This document shows, piece by piece, positions 47,942 to 58,656 of a stretch of DNA of 64,000 bases; position 1 is the stretch's first letter, and the number at the start of each line of letters is the position of its first letter. The stretch is from NCBI GenBank assembly GCA_029891345.1, contig CM057009.1, positions 209,058,709 to 209,122,708 of the forward strand. The letters are read 5' to 3'. The position numbers and the translations under genes are program-made. The notes beneath the pieces were generated by a model. The model saw only the letters and a list, made by a program, of their open reading frames with translations, searched no databases and was not told the DNA's origin. Source of the DNA: Dryococelus australis. Its lineage: Eukaryota; Arthropoda; Insecta; Phasmatodea; Phasmatidae.

Positions 47942-49184
47942 TTTACTATCTGATTATAGTTATGTCTTATATACACAATGACGTCGTAATAACAAATGTG
48001 TACTAACACACTAAAACCAAGCGTGTTTAAGTGTATTAATATCAGCGCAACGTTTTAAACGGCTGTGTCTGCCTAAAAGTGCTCACTTTAAAGAATATTT
48101 TATTAACAGGGATAAAAACAATATAGCTGATGAAACCAGTATAAATGAATAGCAGAAAACATTACTTGGCCATGCCATGAACTGAAGATAATGCAGGTAA
48201 ATTATCTCTAAGCTTTAAGCGTTAAAAATTTTTCGAAAAGAGATGACACTGCACGCTCAGTTGCAGGGATATTTGTAAGAGAATGACTGAAAGCTTTCCA
48301 AATGCTCTATAGGATTGTTTGGTCTAGTTTCGGAGCAGACATATATAAGCTCACTCGACCAGGTCCGCGTCAGCGTTCATAAAGAAAGCTACTGTCTGCG
48401 CCAGACGTTGTGGCACTTGTTTGAACGTGGGTGCGGGGGTTTGTTGGGGAGAGAGGAAACAACTACGTACGCGGCTCTGGCTTTGCAGCATCCGATCTAG
48501 AAACATTACTCCACCACACGCAGTTTAACTGCTGATTTCGATTTCAATAGATGTCGGTGAATGTTTAGGAATGTATAAGATGGCTATTTATAGAATTTAA
48601 AGGGGAGTAGTAAAAAGTACAAGTAGGTGTTGAGACCGCGAGGCTAATAGGTATAAGTGTTAAGGCATGCCGATTAACATAGCAGCTGATAGCGTTGCCA
48701 ACTACTCTGGCATCAGTAACAGGTTTATCTAAAGGGTTAATGAAGGTTTGTTGTATAGTAGTTAATATATATCACCTTTTTTGATATCACGAGTGCTACA
48801 TATGAATATGGCACATATTGGTTCCCATATTGAAAATTGTAGGCAACTGTGTCTACCAAAAGACATAATAGCCAAATCGCGTTGTTCGAAGACACAAGTT
48901 GCACCTAAGTCATAAATTTGGCATATATAACTTCAGTGGATTGAGAACGGCATACAACTATTCATACAAGAATTTTAAAGCATGTTGGACCATATTGCCT
49001 TGATACAGGTGAAAAATAATACATATATATTAGGTAGTCATAACATCAACTAATCCAAAATGACAGCCAACAATGCTTACAATGCATATCAGGGGGCTTA
49101 GGATATAATGCATATTTTCTTCTTTAACAGCCTTTTACCTACGCCGGCTAAATTATAAATGGCGTTGAACATGTTAGAATAATT
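47942..49184. other. Stretch with no recognisable gene
   Basis: The only item found is the diverged partner (48389-48415) of the 26-base word at 47131. The rest is AT-rich with short frames only. Confidence 0.4.
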
Positions 49185-50645
49185 AAATATGATGGTAGTA
49201 GTCTGTAATGTAATACGCTTGCTGACTTTTATGTATTATTCACTAGTTTTGTTTTCACAGTCATTCAAGGTCATGGTGTCACATTTCAGGTCACCTGCAT
49301 CTAATGTGGCGGCTGTAGTTAGTAATGTAATATTCATGTTGACTTTTATGTATTTTGCGTCGAGTTGTGGTTTTTAAGGTCATTCAAGGTCATGGGGTCC
49401 TGGTTAACTTCACCTGCATTTTATATGGTGGTCGTAGTTAGAAATGTAACAAGCTTGTTGACTATTGTGTATTTATTCTCGATATTTTGTTTTCAAGGTC
49501 GTTCGACATCATGGGATCAAGGTCAAGGTAGTCTGCATTCAATATGGCGGTGGTAGTTTTGAAAGTATTGCGCTTGCTGACTTTTATGTATTATTCCTTG
49601 AGTTTTTGTTTTCAATGTCAGTTAATGTTATGGGGTCAAGGTCAAGGTAGACTACATACAATATGGCGGTTGTAGTCAGTAATGTATTATGGTTGCTGAC
49701 TTTAGTGTATTTTTTCAAGTTTTAGTTTTCAAGGTAATTCTAAGTCATGGGGTAAAAGTCAAGGTAGTCTGCATTGAATATGTCGGTGGTAGTCAATAAT
49801 CTATTTTGCTTGGTGACTTTTATGTGTTTTTTTTCTCGAGCATGTATTTTCAAGGTCATTCAAGGTCATGGTGTCAAGGTTAAATGTCGTCTGCTTCTAA
49901 TATTGTGGAATTAGTTACTATTGTATTATACATGCTGACGTTTATGTATTTTATCTAGAGTTTTTGTTTTCAAAATCATTCAAGGTAATGGGGTTGAGAT
50001 CACTGTTACCTGCATTCAATATGACGGACAGGTGATGTCGACCAAGATGGAGGTCGCCTACCAAAATGGTGGCCACCTATAACGATGATCGTCTTTTGCA
50101 CCTTCCAAGATGGTGGAATGGGTATGGGCGAGGGATGAACTCTGGAAAGTTCATTTTTAAATACATTTTTTAACGATTTTTGAACGTTCATTTAATAATT
50201 TTCAATAATAGTTTATATATATTTTTTAATAAATTTGAATAAATCATTTTCTAATTTGTTTTTAAATGTTTTAATAATTTATAATACATTTAAATTAATA
50301 CATTTTTACAAGATTTTTAAAACCATTTTTAAAATGCTTTTTGTAATATGATTTGTAGAATAAAAATTCTTTTATTTTTAAAATTTGGTCTATTGTTTTT
50401 TACTTTTTTTGGATTTTTTGGGTCAACCGTCAAAGGTCCTGAGTCCTGCTCTCCTGACTATGGGGTCGCTGATCCGGCTCCCTGATATTACCCATGGTCA
50501 CTGATCCACCTGAGAAAACAAGAATTTTTTGGGGGAAAAAGAGACATTTTTAAGGAAAAAGGAAAACAATGTAGAGACATTTAATCGATTGTTAGGGAAG
50601 AAAGGGACTTTTGAGGGCAAAATGGATAAAACGGAAATTCAAACA
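49185..50645 (-). repeat. Right-type composite arm with about seven sub-repeats
   Basis: From 49185 to 50035, units of 115-125 bp repeat TATGGCGGTnGTAGT..GTAATGTA..GCTTGCTGACTTTTATGTATT, a TCTCGAGTTTTTGTTTTCAAGGTCATTCAAGGTCATGGGGTCAAGG stretch and TCTGCATTCAA. Then come AAGATGGTGGCC words (50044-50115), an AT-rich block (50150-50410), GGGTCAACCGTCAAAGGTCC (50420) and a GGGGAAAAAGAGACATTTTTAAGG block (50530-50640). This is the left-arm order in reverse. It has more sub-repeats than the 2.7 and 8.2 kb arms. Confidence 0.75.
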
Positions 50646-50649
50646 AGGT

Positions 50650-52129
50650 GGTGGGCAGTTACTCCGCTCCTATCACCCCTCCCTTTGAGGCAAAGTCTTT
50701 TCATATACTACTCACAACATTACAAATTAAATTGTTATTGTGAATTTATTGCTTTTCTGACTTGCACAACTTAATATAATAAAGGAGAATAAATGGTTAG
50801 AAAGTAGCACAAATTGTTGATAAATCAATAAATATAGCTAAACAATAACTGAGAAATGACGCTTGAGTGGATCAGAATGGACATCCCTGTACGATATTTT
50901 GGAACTCTGACTCAGTATAATTTCATTTGACTGCTTGGCATATTAATAATCTTTAAAATGTACTTCCACTCCCTCAACACACTACTTCAGTATAACCTCT
51001 ACGGTTTTGGAAGTCAGATTTTGGTAGATGTGTTATAAAGAAAATTCAATTCTCTATCTCTATTTGCGTATTTCTTACAAACACTGAATACAGTCTTCTG
51101 ATGGTTAAACTTTCATTTTTGGTCAACTAATTTGGACTCAAACTTAGAAAATACTATACTTTATCCTGCAAGGAAGGTAGTTCTCAGAAGAAAAATTTAT
51201 TTAGTAAATGTTTATATTTGTTTCCACGGCATGGTTAAATATAGTGTATTGCGTGTTGTGTTTGCTGCATGTGAAAGTGAGTGGCCGCCATTTCCATCTA
51301 TGGTGGCTGCGTAGTAATTGTTACACAGGCCAGGTGTGTGTGGATTTCAAATATTGGATGTGCAAAAGTTATACGTTTTAACAATGAACTGATGTTATGA
51401 GGAAGTTAATTATTTAAATTCATTTCTGTTTATCACAACGTTATACCTTTGTGCCAGGTGTTTGAAACACAGTTGTGTAACGAGCTTACATTTCTGTGAA
51501 TTGAATGGCTACCACAATTCCAACAAAATACTAAGCCCAACCAGATAAATTAAAATAAATATTAAAATAAACCTTAAAACCAGTAAGTACCAGTGCGTGT
51601 AAATATTAGCAGAATAAAGGTTACGGTAGGCCTATTTGTTTACATGTTCACCACTATCATTTACATTTGTCGATGCTATGTACAATAAGTAAGCGACACG
51701 ATTTTGCGTTCTTTAATTTACTGTGTCGTTTGGTTGGACTGGTTTTACCTTAGTATTTATTGTTATTCCAAACACATATTATTAACAACAAGTTAAATAC
51801 TACTGTTATTTCCGCACCAGTTTAAACACACAGTCGTGGAAAATATTTATGTGTATTATGTGTAGCATGCTATATCGTGTGTAACAAATAGTTGTAAAAC
51901 TGACCTAAATATTGTTATAGGCGTAAATTATGAACATTCGTAGATGGTTTCTGCAATATGACAGAATTCTTTGAACAGCTGTAATCAGCAACCAATGAAT
52001 TTGACCGTTATAAAAGTAGAAGTTACATGGCAGTATTTATGTTTACGTGTAGCGGAAGGATACATAATCAGTAACCAAAAGTACAAATTTAGTAGGGCTT
52101 CAGAAAAGGTCGAAGTTATCTTGAATTAA
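50650..52129. other. Stretch with no recognisable gene
   Basis: AT-rich DNA downstream (in the minus-strand sense) of the 52 kb pseudogene. A GAGTGGCCGCCATTTCC word (51279) contains a GCCAT core but stands alone. No domain found. Confidence 0.4.
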
Positions 52130-52972
52130 CTATATGGAGGATTTTACGACCATTTTTATTTCACCAATCTCGTACACAGGTGTATTCGCGGTCTTGAATG
52201 ATATATTGTCCACCCCTTCATTTGAAGTAATCGGTTTCGCATAATCACTCTCAAGTCACATATTAAATTTAATTGGGCATTGCTGCCATACTTCCTCGGC
52301 GAGTTGTCTGACGATATTTTTACTCATGCGAGCCAAAAATGTACAAATATCTTCCGATGAACCACTCTTGTTTGGTGCGATTTATGTCTTTAAATCGCGT
52401 CGGAAAGCAATTTCAGTCTCCACGAATCCATTAGCATTAACCATCCCAGACACTGCCATGATTCTTAGGCGTAGCTGATGCTCACATGATGATGAAGTAT
52501 CTTCAGAGATAAGTTGGTGGTTTAAATGACGATGGAGATTGTACACGACGCATTTTGATAAGCGAATGACCGGTAAACTTACAGTTTTTCACGTGTCTGC
52601 AGAATACCGCGTCTAGCAAATGTCGTCGCAATTTCCACACTTATATGGCATTCGATCTGCATTATTCGCGTAGTGATACTTCTCGTGCCTTTGTGCATCG
52701 TGGTTGCACCTGAAGGTTTTATTGTAGAAGCGACATGGGTGTCGATGTATCGCATTTATAGACCTTGTCGATGGTGGAGTGGATGTCATCGCCAACAAAG
52801 TAGGCAGTCCTGCTGGAGCCAAAGATCGTACAGTTGAAGACGAGGTCGGGACGCCGGTCGCTGGCGCAACATTAGATGTACGCTTCATCTTGATCTCTAT
52901 GCGGAAAAAAATTACGAAACTAATATGTAAAAGTGTTTTTGGTGCTATGCAATAAATTAACTTGACAGGCAT
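52130..52972 (-). pseudogene. C2H2 zinc-finger protein gene broken by premature stops
   Basis: From the ATG at 52888 (upstream alternative 52972) a single minus frame can be followed to TAG at 52130-52132, interrupted in frame by TAG (52613), TGA (near 52586), TAA (near 52390) and TGA (near 52278), with no frameshift. It encodes a Ser/Thr/Pro-rich N-terminus, a finger HPCRFYNKTFRCNHDAQRHEKYH in which the second Cys is Tyr, a second partial finger (YKCGNCDDIC), and a C-terminal domain with ICTFLARMSKNIVRQLAEEVWQQ and SFKTANTPVYEIGEI. CRF.(N/D)(K/R).F..(N)..(A)(Q/R)RH matches the finger at 6872-6922. The C-terminal domain slightly resembles C2H2-plus-domain proteins scattered in insect genomes, some linked to insect DNA viruses; I hold that loosely. 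Confidence 0.65.
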
Positions 52973-53389
52973 GGTATAAGAAGCTAAATAAACTGTCCAG
53001 TATAGAAAAAATTAAATACAGATTGCAGAATGTTTGATTTAAAACTACAAACGTTCCATGTCACATATCACGGAATATATGCTCTAATGGTTCTCTGGCT
53101 CGGGCAGGTATTTGAAATTTCAGCAGATTTTTACTTTTGTGAGAAAATACGTACGCGAAATTACGAACACGACCAATTATAACATGCATACTATAATGGA
53201 TGAGCCAAACGCAATATAACTTTCCAAAATGATCGCTAAGAAGTTTAGGAGAGAGTGACGATCTGCTATCTGTCGCATCAGGCGAAGAACTGAGTTTGCC
53301 CCCCTTATATACCTGCCCAACCCGATTGTCACATGGCCAACAGCCAATCAGCCAATCGCGAGCAAGCATTGTGGTGAAAAATGACTTAC
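52893..53389 (-). other. Possible 5' intron of the C2H2 pseudogene
   Basis: A GGTAAGT donor lies at 53390-53384 (minus strand), in the leader of the second promoter unit. An acceptor-like TTTTTTTCCGCATAG ends near 52898, eight to ten bases before the ATG at 52888. A spliced leader exon joined just upstream of the start codon would be a normal insect gene layout. It is inferred from consensus only. Confidence 0.35.
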
Positions 53390-53640
53390 CGATTTGTCAG
53401 CTAAGAATGTTAGGAGACAGAAAACGATCTTTCACCTGTCGCGTCAGACGAAGAACTAAGATGATACGCGCTCCTGCCTGACTTATATACTCATAGAGTC
53501 TGATTGTCATATGAACAACAGCCAATCATGAGCGAGCAGTGCGGCTTAAAATAACTAACCATAATGATAGCTACGAAGGCCAGGGAAGAGAAGACGATCT
53601 CGCATCAGATGAACTGTGAAGCTCGACGACTCCGATCGCT
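53230..53640 (-). promoter_or_regulatory. Tandemly repeated TATA promoter units
   Basis: A unit of about 175 bp occurs about 2.5 times. Read on the minus strand each has inverted CCAAT boxes (ATTGGCTG; doubled at 53342-53358), TATATAAG (53310-53303 and 53489-53482), an initiator-like CTCAGTTCTTCG or CTTAGTTCTTCG 20-31 bases later, a GACGCGACAG.T..AGATCG leader and CCTAA.nTTCTTAGC. The third unit (53560-53640) has lost its TATA. The units point toward the C2H2 pseudogene 340 bases away, so they probably drove it. Confidence 0.6.
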
Positions 53641-53644
53641 TTAC

Positions 53645-54949
53645 AAATGAAACGAGCGAGTAATGTGACATCATCATAAATTATTTTTTCATCGACGCAT
53701 TCAAGCTAGAAATGATGAAAACTGCAGCAGTCGGACAAATATTATAAATGAAAAGGACGAGTGCGCATGCATGTTCGCATTGTCGTATTATGCTGGACAG
53801 ACGTTAGAACATAACCGATGACCTGGTCCTCGATGCCCTGCTGAAAAGTCTGCTCCCTACTGCTGATTGTGCCCAGAGTAAGAGTGAGACAAAGACTCAC
53901 AGTTGAAATAATACATTTTGAAAATGGCATCAGTAACAATGCCTTTTTTACACTTCGATACGCTATAGTGTCCTTAAAAAAGATTTTTTTTCACTTCATA
54001 AAACACTGCAAACTGTACACTATACACCTGTATGAGAAAAAAATACCAATATCATTGCTTGCTCCTAAACAAACACATGGAATGCTACCCTGGAAGTACG
54101 GGGGAAAAAAAATAAACATTCGCATTCGTGCACTTCCTCAGTGTGTATATAAACCGAAGTGCCAACTCCAAAGCATTTGTATATGAATTTTTATCTCCCC
54201 TCTGGATAAAACAAATCGATAGTATTACTTTTACAGACAATGGTCGTAGTGACATTCCTATGCCTGTAATGCAAATGAATGTAAATTATTTTTCAGGTGC
54301 TATTACATACGAATTTGAAACTTGAAAAAAGTTTTCCATTGAGACTATAATGTTTTTTTCCTTGTGCTGACCATTCTGGTTTTTAATGTTGGGCATGTAT
54401 GTCTTGACAGGCGGGGACAACGAGAACCATACTATTCTTAAACCGCAAGTCGAGGTTAGGAGGTTATCGCTTCTAAGTTATTCGGACAATCATTAGGTAT
54501 AAAAAAACCGTACAAATTATCACAATGAATTAAAAAATGTAACCCAGAGAATTAAAATTTTTGAAGTAAAAATGTTAAGATTTTGATGGTAAACTGGCGT
54601 GAATAGAGAAGCTGAAAGAGAGAGAGAGAGGGGGGGGGGGAATAGCGCTGCATGGTTTCACAAAATTCAATATGTACTGGAATTTTAAAAATAGCTTAAT
54701 TTTTAATTTGTTAAAAAAATTTACCTGTCGGTTATGTAAGGTTTTTTTTACAGAAAAATTTGACTCAATAAGTACAGTAACAATAGTTAGCAAACAATTT
54801 ACAGTGCTCATTTAATGCATAGGTGCTCTGCTAGATGAAAAAAAAATTAAATAGGAATAAATATAGATATTCGATTTGGCATGCCCTATAACTATAAAAG
54901 TAATACGGATACTAGAAACACACATATATGCTTGAAGGGTTATTGGACG
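53645..54949. other. Stretch with no recognisable gene
   Basis: An (AG)n run followed by ten G at 54616-54640 is the only clear simple repeat. Short plus frames at 53869-54325 have no domain. No other feature. Confidence 0.4.
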
Positions 54950-55990
54950 TAACTGCTGAGATCCTTCGGGTAAGCCAGAAATCCCGAATCGAGACGAAGA
55001 CAAACCCCCTCCCTCAAAAAAAAAATTCAACCACTCAAGCAGCACTTTCCGTACACTTCCATTTAAAATGCATTTTCCTCGTAGTCCCATACATACTGTT
55101 ACATGCTGCTGCCCAGCGCTGTGGCGGTGGACCCACCTCACCCTCCCCTCCCCCTGACTGACACACTTGTTGCCTCCTGATCCCCTTTCCGGGAAACCCG
55201 TGAATAATGGACAGTGGGCCGTAGGTCTGTCGCACTGCTCAGCGCCTTGCTTGCGTAACGGCCCCTTTCCCCTGCTGGAGGTTTCGATGGGTCTGGCGAC
55301 GACGTAAGAATGTTCTGGTGAGACTAGCTGGCTCCTCGGCCCACCGTGATGCATCAAGTAGGTTGGGGAAGATTCTAGGTGGTGGCCTAAGACACTATAT
55401 GTACTGCCGCAACCCAGCGGCCGGCCGTCTTTGACGGAGGCTGTCTAGCCGAGTGTGCGCGAGTGAAGTGAAGTGTAGATGACAATTGGAGATTGCGGGA
55501 CGACGGCGAGTGAGGTGTTCGTGGCGTGAAGGGACGAGAGGGTGTGAAACCGACGAGTGAAGCCTACTGTGCGTGAGGGCGCTCGGAGTACTCTTAGAAC
55601 ATTGCGACTGGGGGTACATGGACTGAACGGAGGTGGTACTGAATGGAAGTGTAATACGGATTTTATTGTAAATATTTGAACTACCAATTCGCACACATAT
55701 TTTACAGAATATCTGAATATGTTTATACACTGCCTATTGAGATTGATTTTTAATTATTTAGATTAATTGGTTTCTTTGTGCAAATTATAAATTGTATTAA
55801 ATTGGATTAATTAGTCGTGAACAGTAAGTGATATCAATTTATTGTGAGATTTTGAGTTCATAGAATTTTGCTGTAGTTATTGTAAATAAAATAACGAAAT
55901 TATAATTAATTATTTTATTTGATTAATACCTCCGTCCATTAACGAACTTGGTATAGCCCACATAATTTCTAGAGAGAGAAATTGTAACAA
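54950..55990 (+). other. GC-rich segment, possible solo LTR or promoter/first exon
   Basis: 54950-55650 is markedly richer in G and C than everything around it, with many CpG (GCGGCCGGCCGTCTTTGACGG, GGGACGACGGCGAGTGAGG). An ACTATATGTAC TATA-like box is at 55394, then a G/A-rich leader to 55620, then an AT-rich tail with TGTAAATAAAATAACG (55880) as polyadenylation context, and AGAGAGAGAAATTGTAACA near 55973-55991. TATA, GC-rich leader and A/T-rich tail with AATAAA is an LTR-like order, but no second copy is present. The 181-codon minus frame (55357-54812) is probably a GC-driven chance frame. Confidence 0.4.
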
Positions 55991-55999
55991 TACATTACT

Positions 56000-57280
56000 A
56001 ATATCTACTATAAATTTGTACTCCATCAGTTGAACTTCATGTGTCCCGTGATTATATTAGCTATTTGAATTTAAATGATTTAATGTAATACGGATTATCG
56101 ATATAAGTTGTATGGGAGGCATGCTAGGATTTTTAAAATACTTTTAAGCCTGATTGAGTAATTTCATTTGTATTGTGCCAAAAGTCTTATCATTTTTGTG
56201 CCATGGAAGTTACTTTTAATTCATTTACTTTGTTACTGTAATGTTTTAACGGAAGCTAATTTATTGTTGTTGCGATTTAAACAGTTAAATTATCATGGTT
56301 TTCTTTTCATTTGCAAAGACATCTTTAATAGTGTGTTGCGTAATCTGTATTATGTCATCAATGATTTTGTCAATTAACATTAATTATTTACAACTGAGTA
56401 GTATCTTCAAAAAAATATGAAAAAAAAGAAAATTAATAAATCCATTGAAGAGATATAATTAAGGCTCCCGCCTAGTTAAGAGGATAGATTCCGCACAGAC
56501 AGTAATCCACGTTTTTTCTCAAACTCTTTCACGTGCGAAACTGGATTTTTACATATAAAAGAATTCAAAGATTCGGCTATCAAGGTATCGTACTGTGCAA
56601 GGGCTGGAACCATGGCTAATATATTTTTTTTTTAAATTCATGAAAACGGCAAACTAGCCTCTTTTTGACAGCCTGCTGCTAGTCGAGTTTAACTCGGAAA
56701 CTTTCGAAACTACGATACAGAAGCACAATAAAGCTTTGCGCGGGTTGCGCGCTGATAAAAATTATATGTCACCGCTTTGAATAAAAATTCGCAACGAGAT
56801 TTGTGAAGCATGTTTTACGTTTTGTCAGTGGCCGTAAAGTGGGCGACCCCTACAGCAGGCGACAGCGGCGGCCACGGACTCGCCTCCCACTTCGCTGCAG
56901 GCAGTTTCCACCCCTCCGCGATCGACCACTTTCAAGGACGGCAAAGTGATTAATGCTGTGGGGGAAGAAGTGTGGAAGAGAAATGGGAGGAAGAGCAGAT
57001 AAGAATGTAAGATACGCGGCAACTATTACTGTGACTGGATACTTGCAGTAAGTAGTGGACCATTCATCAGCACCTGCACAGAATTTAATTGTTTTGGAGA
57101 TGGATGTGGTCAAGCAATGAGTTGAAAATAAGAGGAAATAAAACGCAACTTCGGTTGCATGCTGTACAGAAAAAGAGTGGAACAAAGGCAGAGTGAAATA
57201 CTGAGATGGAAGCAGATTACTTTGTTAATATGATGCCAGTTACATTGGGATTAATGTTAGGTGTGTTTACAAAAAAAACG
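56000..57280. other. Stretch with no recognisable gene
   Basis: AT-rich apart from a CG-rich patch at 56850-56930 (GGCGACAGCGGCGGCCACGG). Two overlapping minus frames cross that patch without a domain. Confidence 0.4.
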
Positions 57281-57288
57281 TTCATTAG

Positions 57289-57482
57289 AAACTACAAAAT
57301 ATTTCTTGGAATCCACCCCACCAAATATTTGTGTAGTCTCTACTAAATAGAAATTTAGTCACAAGTTAAGTTTAGTGCTGAACTCAAAAACCACTAAACA
57401 TTTGTGATCACTAAAAATTTCTTTTATGAAAATTACAAAAATTTTGGTGGGGTTAGTGCCAACAAAAAATATTTTGTAGTTG
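57289..57482. repeat. Hairpin MITE of about 194 bp
   Basis: The left arm (AAACTACAAAATATTTCTTGG..CACCCCACCAAATATTTGTG) and right arm (reverse complement CAACTACAAAATATTTTTTGTTGG..AACCCCACCAAAATTTTTGT) pair over about 50 bases with few mismatches. The centre is AT-rich with ACTAAAyTTTnTGAnCACTAAA words. A (TA)n run begins six bases beyond the right end. Confidence 0.65.
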
Positions 57483-57483
57483 C

Positions 57484-57487
<4 letters not shown>

Positions 57488-57542
<55 letters not shown>
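57488..57542. repeat. (TA)n microsatellite
   Basis: An uninterrupted TA dinucleotide run of about 27 units. It may have grown from a TA-rich insertion site beside the hairpin element. Confidence 0.95.
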
Positions 57543-57544
<2 letters not shown>

Positions 57545-57545
<1 letters not shown>

Positions 57546-58650
57546 GTGGAACATAGTATACTAGTAGAATATGGATTTCTAATCCTTCATGATAAATGTT
57601 TTTAGGCTCTTAGTACCTAATTCTGCGCTATCTAAGGGGATCTTAACTGATCTTGTACAGTGTTTCATGACACTATGGTCGTTTAAAAAACATGTGCTGT
57701 CTGACGTCCAGTGCCATTATCATTAATAATTTTAGTTTATTGACACACGAGTTTTCGAGAACTTTATACAAAACCATATGGCTTAGAAAATATTACATAG
57801 TTGTTTAAGGAAATTTATTTTTTCGTCGATTTTTAGCCTCAAGGAAAAATACATGTTTGGTTCTCTGGAATTATTCTATTTAGAACATTGGTAAACATAT
57901 AGCATGTCCCACAGTAAGATTTAAGTGGGGAGATTTTTTTATTATATTCAAATATCCTGCAATTTTGTTGTGTATTTTTGTACGGATTTATGCATTTATT
58001 TACTTTTTTTTTTACGTATATAAATCTTTACTATATATAATCACGAGTGGCCAAATGGAAACAGTATGTGCCTTACACTATGCCTTGCAGACAGTCAAAG
58101 AGTAAGACGCAGTACATGTGATTAATTTACAAATTTAATCGCAATAATTTTTATTGTTTTGGAACACAACTAACAATACTAAAATACGTAAAAACGCATA
58201 TGAGTAAGTATACTGACATTTTGCGAGATGATTTCGAGATAAGTTAAATTTCAAACCACAACAGGGTAATGGTTCTTTTTTGATTGGTTAAATTGTTTAT
58301 TTGTATTAGTCGACTGCCCACGAGTGCACAAAGTTACCCAATCTGAGAGGCCTCATCAGTTTGCGCAACTGTTTCAAAAGTAGGAAACCGCCTATGACAG
58401 GATACAAACTGCTTATACCACTTAGCTAAGAGATAATAAGGCGTTCAAATGAAATAACTTATTATAGTTGCGTAATAAGGACTTAAATTTTTTGTAAAAA
58501 AAAATTAATTTAAATACTTTATTAATATGCTGTCATTTGTTGTTTCAGATTTCGTTTCTTGACACAGGCACAACCACAAGAAATTAAATGTGAAACCTCA
58601 TGCGAAATAACACACCAAAAGTTAAACCCTACCAGGAATGATAGTAAAAC
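57545..58650. other. Stretch with no recognisable gene
   Basis: AT-rich DNA upstream of the nuclease relic, with no frame longer than 60 codons and no identifiable promoter. Confidence 0.4.
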
Positions 58651-58656
58651 CATAAC

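Noticed and set aside
54812-55357. 181-codon minus frame
   Set aside because: It coincides with the GC-rich island, where stops are rare by composition. No homology signal recognised.
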